Source: CAYQLT01 sp964418425 (GTDB lineage: Bacteria; Bacillota; Limnochordia; Limnochordales; Geochordaceae). Taken from it: a DNA stretch of 64,000 nt. Position numbers and translations under genes: made by a program. Under the pieces are notes generated by a model. That model was not told the origin of the DNA. It did no database searches and saw only the letters and a program-made list of their open reading frames with translations. Positions 16,827 through 24,276 of this stretch are shown in pieces (position 1 is the first letter of the stretch; each line of letters begins with the position of its first letter). Location: contig CAYQLT010000012.1 in assembly GCA_964418425.1 (NCBI GenBank), positions 5,463 through 69,462 on the forward strand, written 5' to 3'.

Positions 16827-18185
16827 GTGAACTATCCCATCTGGGACGTCCCGAAGCTGGGCGGGCCGCTTCTCATCGCGGTGGTCGCCATCCTCCACGC
16901 ATACGTGGCCATGTTTGCCGTCGGGGGCGGCTTTTACCTGGTGGTGGCGGAGCGGCGGGCCCGGACCACCGGCGATACCGGATTTCTGGCCCACGTCCGG
17001 GCCCACTCGCGGTTTTTCCTGCTGCTCACGGTGGTGTTCGGCGCGCTGACCGGGGTGGGTATCTGGTTCACCGTCGGGCTCATCAGCCCCCAGACGACCT
17101 CCATCCTCATCCGCACGTTCGTCTGGGCGTGGGCCATGGAGTGGGTGTTCTTCATCGCGGAGATCGCTGCCATCCTGCTCTACGTGGGCTCCTGGGAGCG
17201 GGTGGACGCCCGCAGCCACGCCCTGTACGGGTGGGTCTACGCGGGCTCGGCGTTCATGTCCCTGTTCATCATCAACGGCATCATCAGCTTCATGCTGACC
17301 CCCGGCCGCTGGCTGGAGACGGGGAGCTTCTGGGATGGCTTCTTCAATCCCACTTTCCTTGCGGCCCTGGCGGGGCGTGCGGCCGCGGCCGTGACGCTGG
17401 CCGGGCTGTGGGGGCTTTGGAACGCCTCCCGCATCTCGGATCCGGCCTTGCGGGAGCGGGCGGTTCGCTTTGCGAGCTGGTGGCTGGTTCCGGCGGTTCC
17501 CGTGCTGGCCGGGGCAGCCGTCTGGTACCTGGCGCGGGTGCCGGCACCGGCCCGGGAGCTGGTGCTGGGCGGCGCGGCCGCCGTCTCCGCTGTCTTCGCG
17601 CTGGTGCTGGTGCTGTCGGTCATCGTTTTCGCCACGGTGCTGCTGGGGCCGCTGCGCCGGCCCGGGGCCGCCTCCTCCGCGCTGGCGGCGGCGTTGCTGG
17701 CCGCCGGCCTTGTCAGCACGGGTGGAACCGAGTGGGTGCGGGAGGGGATCCGCAAGCCGTATACGATCTACGGGTACCTGTACTCCAACGGGGTATTCGT
17801 AGAGCAGGCTCCCACGCTGTCGCAGGCGGGTATCCTGGCATCCGCCCGCTTTGCGGTGCCGGAGCTGCGCCAGGCGGCACAGGCGGGAGGGTCTTCGGCC
17901 CCGGGCGCGTCTGTGGGCCGGGAGATCTTCCGGCTGCAATGCTCCAGCTGCCATGTCAATGGGGGTTACAACGACATCAAGCCGCTGGTGCGAGGCTGGA
18001 GCGAGGCCTACATCGACTATCAGCTGCAGCATCTCAACATGCTCAAGGGCTACATGCCGCCGTTTATGGGAACCGCCGACGAGCGCCGGGCACTGGCTCG
18101 GTGGCTGGCATCTCTGTCGCCCGAACGGGCCCCGGCACGAGCGGAGAGCCCGGGCCCGACCGAACCCGCCGAGCCCGTTTCGTGA
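16827..18185 (+). CDS. Cytochrome bd oxidase subunit I-like membrane protein with C-terminal cytochrome c domain
   Basis: 452 aa. The first 330 residues form about nine helices resembling CydA: AVGGGFYLVVAERRA, VVFGALTGVGIWFTVG, WAWAMEWVFFIAEIAAILLY (the Glu-bearing helix) and SLFIINGIISFMLTPG. The periplasmic quinol-binding loop of classical CydA is not obvious. The last 100 residues contain one heme c motif, CSSCH, followed by a Met-rich stretch (LNMLKGYMPPFMG) that could give the axial Met. This fits the heme-c-bearing branches of the bd superfamily more than CydA itself. Start GTG at 16827 after CTGAGGTC. Paired with the next membrane gene 33 bp downstream. Confidence 0.75.
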   Translation: MNYPIWDVPKLGGPLLIAVVAILHAYVAMFAVGGGFYLVVAERRARTTGDTGFLAHVRAHSRFFLLLTVVFGALTGVGIWFTVGLISPQTTSILIRTFVWAWAMEWVFFIAEIAAILLYVGSWERVDARSHALYGWVYAGSAFMSLFIINGIISFMLTPGRWLETGSFWDGFFNPTFLAALAGRAAAAVTLAGLWGLWNASRISDPALRERAVRFASWWLVPAVPVLAGAAVWYLARVPAPARELVLGGAAAVSAVFALVLVLSVIVFATVLLGPLRRPGAASSALAAALLAAGLVSTGGTEWVREGIRKPYTIYGYLYSNGVFVEQAPTLSQAGILASARFAVPELRQAAQAGGSSAPGASVGREIFRLQCSSCHVNGGYNDIKPLVRGWSEAYIDYQLQHLNMLKGYMPPFMGTADERRALARWLASLSPERAPARAESPGPTEPAEPVS

Positions 18186-18218
18186 CGCTGCCGGCTGCTA
18201 CCGGAAAGGGGACTTGCC

Positions 18219-19313
18219 ATGACGGTTCTTCCTGCGCCCGATCCCATCGGGATCCCGGCACCTGCCCCGCTTTTGGTCTTCCTTCTGGTGTTCACGTACG
18301 CGCTGCACAGCCTGTTTGTGGGGACAGTGGTGGGGGGCACGCTGCTGGCCGGCGCCCAGGCTTTGGCCGTGCGGCGCGGCAACGATGCGCTGCGGCCCCT
18401 GGGAAGCCATCTGGCCCGGGCCCTGCCGGTGGCCATGGCCTTTTCCATCACCACCGGGGTGGCACCGCTTCTGTTCGTGCAGTTGCTGTTCGGCCAGTTC
18501 TTCTACACAGCCTCGGTCTTCGTGGGGTGGACCTGGTTCAGCGTGGTGCCGGTGTTGATGGTGGGGTACTACGGGCTGTATCACTGGGCCCTTGCCGGGC
18601 GTGGCGCGCGGCCTGCGCCCGGGTGGGGTCTGGCGGCGGCCCTGGCCGCACTGGTCTGGACGGCCTTCGCGATGGTCACCAACATGAGCCTCTACGCGCA
18701 CCCCGAGCGATTCCCGGAGGCGTTCAATCTCGCCGGAACCGTGCTCAACACCTCCGAGCCCACCTTCCCGGCGAGGTTGTCGCATGCGCTCCTCAACTTC
18801 GTGGTCATCGGCAGCTCCTATGGGCTCCTGGTCGGCCACTTGCTGGGCGAGGGGGTGGCGGGCCAGTCGGTGCGCCGGCTGGGGCTGCGCTGGCTCTTGG
18901 GGAGCCTGGCCGCCCAGGCGGCGGTCTCGCTCTGGTACTATCAAGCCCTCCCCGAGAGCCTGCGGTCGGGGGGCGTCCAAACCGCCGGGATGGTGGTGGC
19001 GGCCGTCTCGGGGGTGACGATGGCAGCCGGCTGGGTGGCCGCCGCCAGGGCCTCTGCAGGGCGGCTGTGGCCGGCTGTGGCGACGGCGGCCACGGTGGCC
19101 ATGGCGGCGAGGCTTGCGGTGGCCCGCCACGGGGTGCGCATGGCCTCGCTTGGGCCGTTCCTGCAAGAGCAGGCATGGGCCCTGGATGCCCAGTGGGTGC
19201 CCTTCGGTCTGTTCGTTGCCCTGCTCCTGGCCGGGCTGGCGCTGGTGGGCTACCTCTTGTGGCGGTATCCGTGGCGCGCCGGCCTGGATGAGCTGCGGGC
19301 GCGCCCGGGCTGA
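18219..19313 (+). CDS. Second bd-oxidase-like membrane subunit (CydA'-like)
   Basis: 364 aa, about nine helices. It has no cytochrome c motif. Helices such as ALHSLFVGTVVGGTLLAGA and SITTGVAPLLFVQLLFGQFF, then AMVTNMSLYAHPERF, parallel the N-terminal CydA region of its upstream partner rather than CydB. Candidate heme-ligand histidines are in YALHSLF, GLYHWAL and ARLSHALLNF. It most likely forms a complex with the preceding protein. ATG at 18219 with GGAAAGGGG upstream. Assignment to the bd superfamily is by resemblance of helices and context. Confidence 0.6.
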   Translation: MTVLPAPDPIGIPAPAPLLVFLLVFTYALHSLFVGTVVGGTLLAGAQALAVRRGNDALRPLGSHLARALPVAMAFSITTGVAPLLFVQLLFGQFFYTASVFVGWTWFSVVPVLMVGYYGLYHWALAGRGARPAPGWGLAAALAALVWTAFAMVTNMSLYAHPERFPEAFNLAGTVLNTSEPTFPARLSHALLNFVVIGSSYGLLVGHLLGEGVAGQSVRRLGLRWLLGSLAAQAAVSLWYYQALPESLRSGGVQTAGMVVAAVSGVTMAAGWVAAARASAGRLWPAVATAATVAMAARLAVARHGVRMASLGPFLQEQAWALDAQWVPFGLFVALLLAGLALVGYLLWRYPWRAGLDELRARPG

Positions 19314-19424
19314 GCGGTCGGCCCGGCCCCGCTGACCGGGCCGAATGGCCCGGACGGTTGCCGGTCCCGTTTCGGATACTCCTCACTTGGTGATGGGGTT
19401 CACAAGGGATAACTTCGGTGTTGG

Positions 19425-19448
19425 ATATACCCTGCCGGCTATGGTATC
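19425..19448. promoter_or_regulatory. Possible operator upstream of the sulfur gene cluster
   Basis: An imperfect inverted repeat, ATACCC (19427-19432) and TGGTAT (19442-19447), lies about 36 bp before the start of the DsrE-like gene. Its shape is like the ATACCC/GGGTAT operators of CsoR/CstR-type sulfur-responsive repressors, but spacing and one position differ, and no such repressor is in the window. Confidence 0.25.
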
Positions 19449-19483
19449 ACACAGACCCACCGGTGGGCCAGGAGGCGATAAGG

Positions 19484-19882
19484 GTGCAACAGGCTCCGAA
19501 GCTCTCCGTCGTGTTGGTGTCCCCGCAGCTGAGCAAGCTGCACGCAGCGGCAGTGCTCGCGTCCACCGCCGCCGCGTCGGGGATGACGGTGAACGTCTTT
19601 GCGACCATGGATGCCATGGGACAGTTTCGCCGACAGACGCTGGAAGAGCGAGCCTTCGTGGTGGACGAGGTGGGCCGGGCTTTGCTGGAACGGGGCGTGC
19701 CGCTCTTCGACGCGCTGCTGCGCCAGGGCAAGGAGCTGGGAGAGCTTCACGTGTTCGGCTGCGCCCTGGCAGCGGACGTGATGGGGTGGAAGCCGGGAGA
19801 CTTCGTCGACCTGATCGAGGACGTCATCGGGGTGAGCGCCTTCTTCGCCAGGTCGGAGGGCGCCCAGATCCTCACCATCTGA
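19484..19882 (+). CDS. DsrE-family sulfur carrier-like protein
   Basis: 132 aa. A DsrE/DsrF-like fold begins LSVVLVSPQLSKLHAAAVLA and carries one conserved Cys in VFGCALAADVMGW, the position used by DsrE2-type proteins to hold sulfane sulfur. Together with the following TusA-like and SQR genes it forms a sulfur-handling operon. GTG at 19484 has AGGAGG eight bases upstream; an earlier reading from 19418 would run through the operator-like repeat. Confidence 0.8.
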   Translation: MQQAPKLSVVLVSPQLSKLHAAAVLASTAAASGMTVNVFATMDAMGQFRRQTLEERAFVVDEVGRALLERGVPLFDALLRQGKELGELHVFGCALAADVMGWKPGDFVDLIEDVIGVSAFFARSEGAQILTI

Positions 19883-19912
19883 CGCTGGCGCGGGCAAGAG
19901 GAGGGAACAGCG

Positions 19913-20239
19913 ATGCAGCATCGGGACGGTGCGACCGGCGGGGCGGAGGTGCGGGCCGTGCAGGCGCCCGACGCATCCGCCGGGCCGCAAACGGCCCGGA
20001 CCGGCCAGGGCGCTGCGGACCGGCTGGTGGACGCCCGGGGCGCCTTTTGCCCGGGCCCGCTGATGGAGCTCATCAAGGCCATCCGGGGCCAGGCGGTGGG
20101 AAGCGTCGTCGAGGTCTGGTCCAGCGACCACGGCTCCGCACGGGACATCCCCCAGTGGGCTCACAAGGCGGGCCACGAGCTGGTTTACGTGGTCGAGGAG
20201 CCAGGCTACTGGCGCATCGGGGTGCGCAAGGGTCGCTGA
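19913..20239 (+). CDS. TusA-like sulfurtransferase
   Basis: 108 aa. After a low-complexity N-terminus of about 35 residues comes a TusA domain with the active-site Cys in VDARGAFCPGPLMELIKAI and the conserved DIPQWAHKAGHEL helix. TusA proteins pass persulfide between partners; here the likely donor is polysulfide from the SQR and the likely exchange partner the DsrE-like protein 30 bp upstream. Confidence 0.85.
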   Translation: MQHRDGATGGAEVRAVQAPDASAGPQTARTGQGAADRLVDARGAFCPGPLMELIKAIRGQAVGSVVEVWSSDHGSARDIPQWAHKAGHELVYVVEEPGYWRIGVRKGR

Positions 20240-20270
20240 GAAGGGGGCATGCGGGGAAGGGGGTGAGGGG

Positions 20271-21571
20271 ATGGCCCGGCAACGGGTGGTGGTATTGGGC
20301 GGTGGGCCCGGCGGAACCATGGTGGCCAACCATCTGGCTCGGCGCCTGCGCCCTTCCGTGGAAGGCGGCCGACTTGAGATTGTGCTGGTCACGGACTCGG
20401 ACCGCCACGTCTACCAGCCCGGCTTTCTCTACGTCGCGCTGGGGCAGGCGCCTCTGGAAAGCTTCGAGCGGCCTCAGGCGCAGCTGCTGGCGCCGGGCGT
20501 GCGGCTGGTGGTGGATGCGGCCTGCGGCATCGACCCCAAGGGCTCCCGGATCCAGACGGCCAGCGGAGCATGGTACGGCTACGACTACCTGGTGCTCGCC
20601 ACCGGAGCGCACCCGGACCCCGGGGCGGTGCCGGGGATGGCGGAAGGCGCTCACACCTTCTACACTGCGGAGGGCGCGCTGCGGCTGAGGCGGGCCCTTG
20701 CGAAGTTGCAGCAGGGGCGCATCGTGCTCACCGTGGACGTCCCCCACAAGTGTCCGGTGGCTCCCCTGGAGATGGCGCTGGGTCTGGAGAGCCTGCTTCG
20801 GCAAGACGGGCGCCGGGGCCAGGTGGAGATCGTCTACACCTACCCCATCGGCCGCCTGCACTCCCTTCCTGCGGTCGCCGAATGGGCCGCAGACGAGTTC
20901 GAGCGCCGTGGCATCCGGTCGGAGACTTTCTTCAACGTGGAGCGGGTGGATCCCGATCTGCGCACGGTCCGCAGCGTCGAGGGAAGCGAATACCCCTACG
21001 ATCTCCTTATCGCCGTGCCGCCCCACCGGGGCGCCCGGGTGATCCGGGATTCGGGGCTGGGGGACGAGCTGGGCTTCGTCCCCACCGACCGCCACACCCT
21101 TCGGGCCACCGGGCTGCCCAACGTCTATGGGGTGGGTGACGCGACCGACCTGCCCGTGAGCAAGGCGGGCTCGACGGCCCACTACCAGGCCGAGGTGGTC
21201 GCGCAAAACCTGGTGGCCGAACTGGCCGGCGAGCCGCCTGTGGCCCGCTATGACGGGAAGGTGTTTTGCTTCATCGAGGCCGGCGACGGGCGGGGCAGCT
21301 ACATCGAATTCAGCTACGAACGNNNNNNNNNNNNNNNNNNNNNNNNNNNNNNNNNNNNNNNNNNNNNNNNNNNNNNNNNNNNNNNNNNNNNNNNNNNNNN
21401 NNNNNNNNNNNNNNNNNNNNNNGCTTCATCGAGGCCGGCGACGGGCGGGGCAGCTACATCGAATTCAGCTACGAACGACCGCCTGAACCGGCGCGGCCCA
21501 CGGCGTGGCTGCACTGGTTCAAGCGAGCCTACAACGAGCTGTACTGGTTGTCCGCCCGGGGGCTTCTATGA
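20271..21571 (+). CDS. sqr: Sulfide:quinone oxidoreductase-like FAD flavoprotein (interrupted by assembly gap)
   Basis: The FAD loop VVVLGGGPGGTMVANHLARR, the second nucleotide motif YLVLATGAHPDPG and GVGDATDLPVSKAGSTA identify an SQR/NDH-2 family flavoprotein. Cys in PHKCPVAPLE and in KVFCFIEAG are at the positions of the two redox-active cysteines of SQR; they support sulfide oxidation to polysulfide with quinone reduction at the membrane. A 100-N gap at 21323-21422 is flanked by identical 55-bp copies; removing N plus one copy leaves a clean 381-codon frame ending LYWLSARGLL, a usual SQR length and ending. ATG at 20271. Confidence 0.85.
21323..21422. other. Assembly gap (100 N) flanked by identical 55-bp sequences
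   Basis: The 55 bases before the gap (21268-21322) equal the 55 bases after it (21423-21477). This is what a scaffolder leaves when two contigs that overlap by the assembly k-mer are joined with Ns. Collapsing 155 bases restores the SQR reading frame, so no sequence is likely missing. Confidence 0.9.
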
Positions 21572-21584
21572 AGGCAGGTGAACC

Positions 21585-21998
21585 ATGGTGAATCCCGTGG
21601 AACCCATCCCGGTATCGCATGACGGCTCGCAGCCAGCAGGGCCTCCTGCCAGCCGGAGCCCGGAAGGGTCGGAGAGCGACGGTCTTTCGGCCCTCAAGGC
21701 TCTGGTGGATTCCCTGGACGTCTCCGTAGTGGCACGGCTGGCCGGCCTGGTGGCAGTGGTGGGCGAGATGGTCGACGAGCTGATGGTGGCCAACCGGGAG
21801 CTGGTCAAGGGCGCGGCCCGGGCCGCGGGGGAGGCGGCCCGGCAGGTCGCCCGCACGGGCGAGCCCCCCACCCTCCGAACTCTCCTGGGGCTGGCCCGGG
21901 ATCGGCGCACCCTGCTGGGCCTTGCCTTCGTGCTTCATTTCGCCCGGGAACTGGGCGGTTACCTGGAAAGCCGGGCCCGGGGCATGGCCGGCACCTGA
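21585..21998 (+). CDS. DUF1641 domain protein
   Basis: 137 aa. Residues about 35-130 (LKALVDSLDVSVVARLAGLV, LRTLLGLARDRRTLLGLAFV) match DUF1641, a helical family that regularly accompanies SQR-type flavoproteins and formate dehydrogenases. Its molecular role is unknown; the association suggests it stabilises or anchors the flavoprotein. It begins 13 bp after the SQR stop, so it is in the same operon. Confidence 0.75.
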   Translation: MVNPVEPIPVSHDGSQPAGPPASRSPEGSESDGLSALKALVDSLDVSVVARLAGLVAVVGEMVDELMVANRELVKGAARAAGEAARQVARTGEPPTLRTLLGLARDRRTLLGLAFVLHFARELGGYLESRARGMAGT

Positions 21999-22049
21999 CG
22001 GTGGCCCGGGCAGGGGCGGCAGGGCCGGGCGGGGAATTGCGCGGCCGCG

Positions 22050-22601
22050 GTGAACGACGCGTCGCTCCCGGCAGACCGGCCTGCTGGCCGCTGCCTTCCG
22101 CAGCCACTGGCCCGCTGCACCGCTGCCGCCGTCTGTGCTGCGGGGGCAGCGGGGCTCTTGCGCGCCCTTGCCGGCGCCCCGTGGGTTCCGGAATTGGCGG
22201 CCCAGGCCCTCTTCGCCCGCATCCCCATGGCCTGGTTCCGGGTGCTGGTGGGTTTGCTGGGCTCATGGGCGAAATGGATGGCGCTGGCGGGCACGACGGC
22301 CGGGTATGTAGCTTTCGGCATCGCCTTCGGCGTCCTGGCGCTGCGCCTGGCTGATCGCTTGGGTCAGCAGGGTGCATGGCCGGTCTGGCAGGTGATGGCA
22401 GGTGGCGTGCTGGTGGGAGGGGCCCACTGGCTTGCCCTGCGTCTTTTTCTTACGCCCGCAGCCCTGGTACCGCAGCTGAGCGGGCCGCTGTCGGGGCCCG
22501 GGGGCCACCTGGCAGCCGACCTGGTGGCGGGGATTTTGTTCGTGGCCGTGCTGACGTCTCGAAGGCTCCCGGGCGATGGGGGCCGAATCTGCGGTTCCTG
22601 A
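22050..22601 (+). CDS. Hypothetical membrane protein (about four TM)
   Basis: 183 aa with four or so hydrophobic segments (AAAVCAAGAAGLLRALAG, WFRVLVGLLGSWAKWMALAG, YVAFGIAFGVLALRLA, HLAADLVAGILFVAVL). The arrangement around PELAAQALFARIPMAWF faintly recalls the membrane domain that precedes the catalytic part of membrane-bound sulfite-oxidase-type molybdoenzymes, but no molybdopterin domain follows. It is 3 bp from the NUDIX gene. I do not assign a function. Confidence 0.55.
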   Translation: MNDASLPADRPAGRCLPQPLARCTAAAVCAAGAAGLLRALAGAPWVPELAAQALFARIPMAWFRVLVGLLGSWAKWMALAGTTAGYVAFGIAFGVLALRLADRLGQQGAWPVWQVMAGGVLVGGAHWLALRLFLTPAALVPQLSGPLSGPGGHLAADLVAGILFVAVLTSRRLPGDGGRICGS

Positions 22602-22604
22602 CGG

Positions 22605-23213
22605 ATGGGATCCTGCGCCTTGCCGTTTTCGTCGGTGGATTACATCGCAGCCATTCGGGGCGCCCTGGCGGGCCGCCCGCCTCGGGAACTGGCAGCTGCA
22701 GGCGCGCGCCTGGCGGCTGTGCTGGTGCTGCTGTACAGGGTTCGGTGCGAAGATCATGTGGTGCTGACCCGCAGGACCGAGCGTGTGGAGTACCACAAGG
22801 GCCAGATTTCCCTCCCGGGAGGCGTGCAAGACCCGGAGGATGCCGGGCCGGTGGAGACGGCTCTGCGGGAATGCCGGGAGGAGATCGGGGTGCACCCCCA
22901 GGCGGTGGAGGTGTTGGGGCGCCTGGACGATGTGGTGACCACCACAGGGTTTCGCATCACCCCGGTGGTGGGGGTCCTGCGGGAAAGCCCGTACCCCTTC
23001 TCCCCGAGCCCCGACGAGGTGGCGGAGATCCTGGAGGTGCCCATCGGCTGGCTGGCGGAGCCGGCCAACCTGTCTGTCCGCACCCGGGAGTGGAAGGGGC
23101 GGATCTACACAGACTACGCCTGGAACTTCCGGGGCCGGCTCATCTGGGGAGCCACGGGGCGCATCCTGAAGGCGCTCATCGAGCTCTTGCCCGCCCCTGT
23201 CCGCCCGGGCTGA
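22605..23213 (+). CDS. NUDIX hydrolase, CoA pyrophosphatase-like (NudL type)
   Basis: 202 aa. The Nudix box spans GGVQDPEDAGPVETALRECR and ends EEIG, with the catalytic REEIG glutamates in place. The segment before it, LTRRTERVEYHKGQISLPGG, is the UPF0035 signature of CoA diphosphatases (NudL/YeaB), which cut CoA into phosphopantetheine and 3',5'-ADP. ATG at 22605, coupled to the upstream membrane gene. Confidence 0.87.
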   Translation: MGSCALPFSSVDYIAAIRGALAGRPPRELAAAGARLAAVLVLLYRVRCEDHVVLTRRTERVEYHKGQISLPGGVQDPEDAGPVETALRECREEIGVHPQAVEVLGRLDDVVTTTGFRITPVVGVLRESPYPFSPSPDEVAEILEVPIGWLAEPANLSVRTREWKGRIYTDYAWNFRGRLIWGATGRILKALIELLPAPVRPG

Positions 23214-23217
23214 AAAG

Positions 23218-23321
23218 ATAGGCCGGCCCACCCTCAAGACCTGCCCCCTGCCCGGACCCACGCCGGCGCCCTTGTTCACGGGCGCATAGGGCGGCCCACC
23301 TCGCTCATAGGTTGGCGCACC
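23218..23321 (+). repeat. Three direct repeats ATAGGNNGGCSCACC upstream of the amidase gene
   Basis: Copies at 23218-23232, 23286-23300 and 23307-23321 share ATAGG--GGC-CACC; copies two and three start exactly 21 bp apart, i.e. two helical turns. They lie between the NUDIX stop and the amidase start, as tandem operator sites would. Confidence 0.5.
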
Positions 23322-23356
23322 GGAGTCCCAACGCGAAGCGAGGGCGATGGGGTTCG

Positions 23357-24262
23357 GTGCGGCGTATCGGCTCCCCAATCCGCCGACTTCGGCTGCCGCT
23401 GGTGGTGGTCTGGCTCCACGACCCTCCCTCCCTGGGCCCGTCCCGCGGCCTTCGAGCCGGCCTGATGTTGCTGGGGGGGCTGGGAATGGCGGTGGCGATG
23501 CTCTCCCGGCTGAGCGGGTGGCCGACGGCTTCCGTGGCCGAGACCCCCGCCCTGTCGTGGCCGTCCTGGAGGCGTCCCCCGGCCCCCTCCGCTCCCATGG
23601 CACCCCCTGCCTCTCCCCTCGCCGGCTGGATCGTCGCGGTCGACCCCGGCCACGGGGGAGCGGACGGCGGGGTGCGCCACGGGGACATGCTGGAGAAGGA
23701 CGTAAACCTCGCCGTCGCTCAGAGCCTGCGGGACCTTCTGGAGCGGGCCGGAGCGAGGGTGGTCATGACCCGCTGGGACGATCAGGTGCCGCTGGAAGGG
23801 CCCCGCGCCGGCTTGAACCGGCGCCTCGCGCTGGCCGCCCAGGCGGAGGCGGCCATCTACGTGAGCATCCACGCCAACAGTTACCCTGACTCCCGGCAGT
23901 TTGGAGCCCAAACCTTCTTTGCCCCGAATTCGGGGGAAAGCCGTCGTCTGGCCACCCTCATCCAGCAGGAGCTGGTCGTCGCGCATCCGGAGAACTACCG
24001 CTCCGCCCTGGCCGCCGACTTCTACGTCTTGCGCAACAGCCCGTGTCCCGCCGTACTGGTGGAGGTGGGCTTCCTCTCCAATCCCGAGGACCGCCGGCGC
24101 CTGATCCTGCCCCAGTGGCAGGGGCGCCTGGCGGCGGCCATCCTGCGGGGCATGGAGCGCTTTGCCGAAGGGGAGACGCCCGAGCCCCGCCGGCCCACGC
24201 TGGCTCCTGTGGCGCCTCCGGCCGGCTTCATCCCCGACATCTACCCCAACGAACCGCGCTGA
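23357..24262 (+). CDS. N-acetylmuramoyl-L-alanine amidase (Amidase_3, CwlD-like)
   Basis: About 301 aa. One N-terminal membrane/signal segment (GLMLLGGLGMAVAMLSRLSG) precedes the zinc amidase domain: VDPGHGGADGG (His ligand), LEKDVNLAVA (Glu ligand), VSIHANSYPD (His ligand) and VLVEVGFLSNPED (catalytic Glu). It cleaves the lactyl amide of peptidoglycan outside the membrane; CwlD members make muramic-delta-lactam in spore cortex. The start could be GTG 23357 or TTG 23312; the former is used because it leaves the three upstream repeats untranslated. Confidence 0.85.
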   Translation: MRRIGSPIRRLRLPLVVVWLHDPPSLGPSRGLRAGLMLLGGLGMAVAMLSRLSGWPTASVAETPALSWPSWRRPPAPSAPMAPPASPLAGWIVAVDPGHGGADGGVRHGDMLEKDVNLAVAQSLRDLLERAGARVVMTRWDDQVPLEGPRAGLNRRLALAAQAEAAIYVSIHANSYPDSRQFGAQTFFAPNSGESRRLATLIQQELVVAHPENYRSALAADFYVLRNSPCPAVLVEVGFLSNPEDRRRLILPQWQGRLAAAILRGMERFAEGETPEPRRPTLAPVAPPAGFIPDIYPNEPR

Positions 24263-24276
24263 GGTCAGGGCTCGGC

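Noticed and set aside
21268..21571. Frameshifted or pseudogene SQR
   Set aside because: The disruption is fully explained by 100 Ns plus a duplicated 55-bp contig end; the collapsed sequence has an intact frame.
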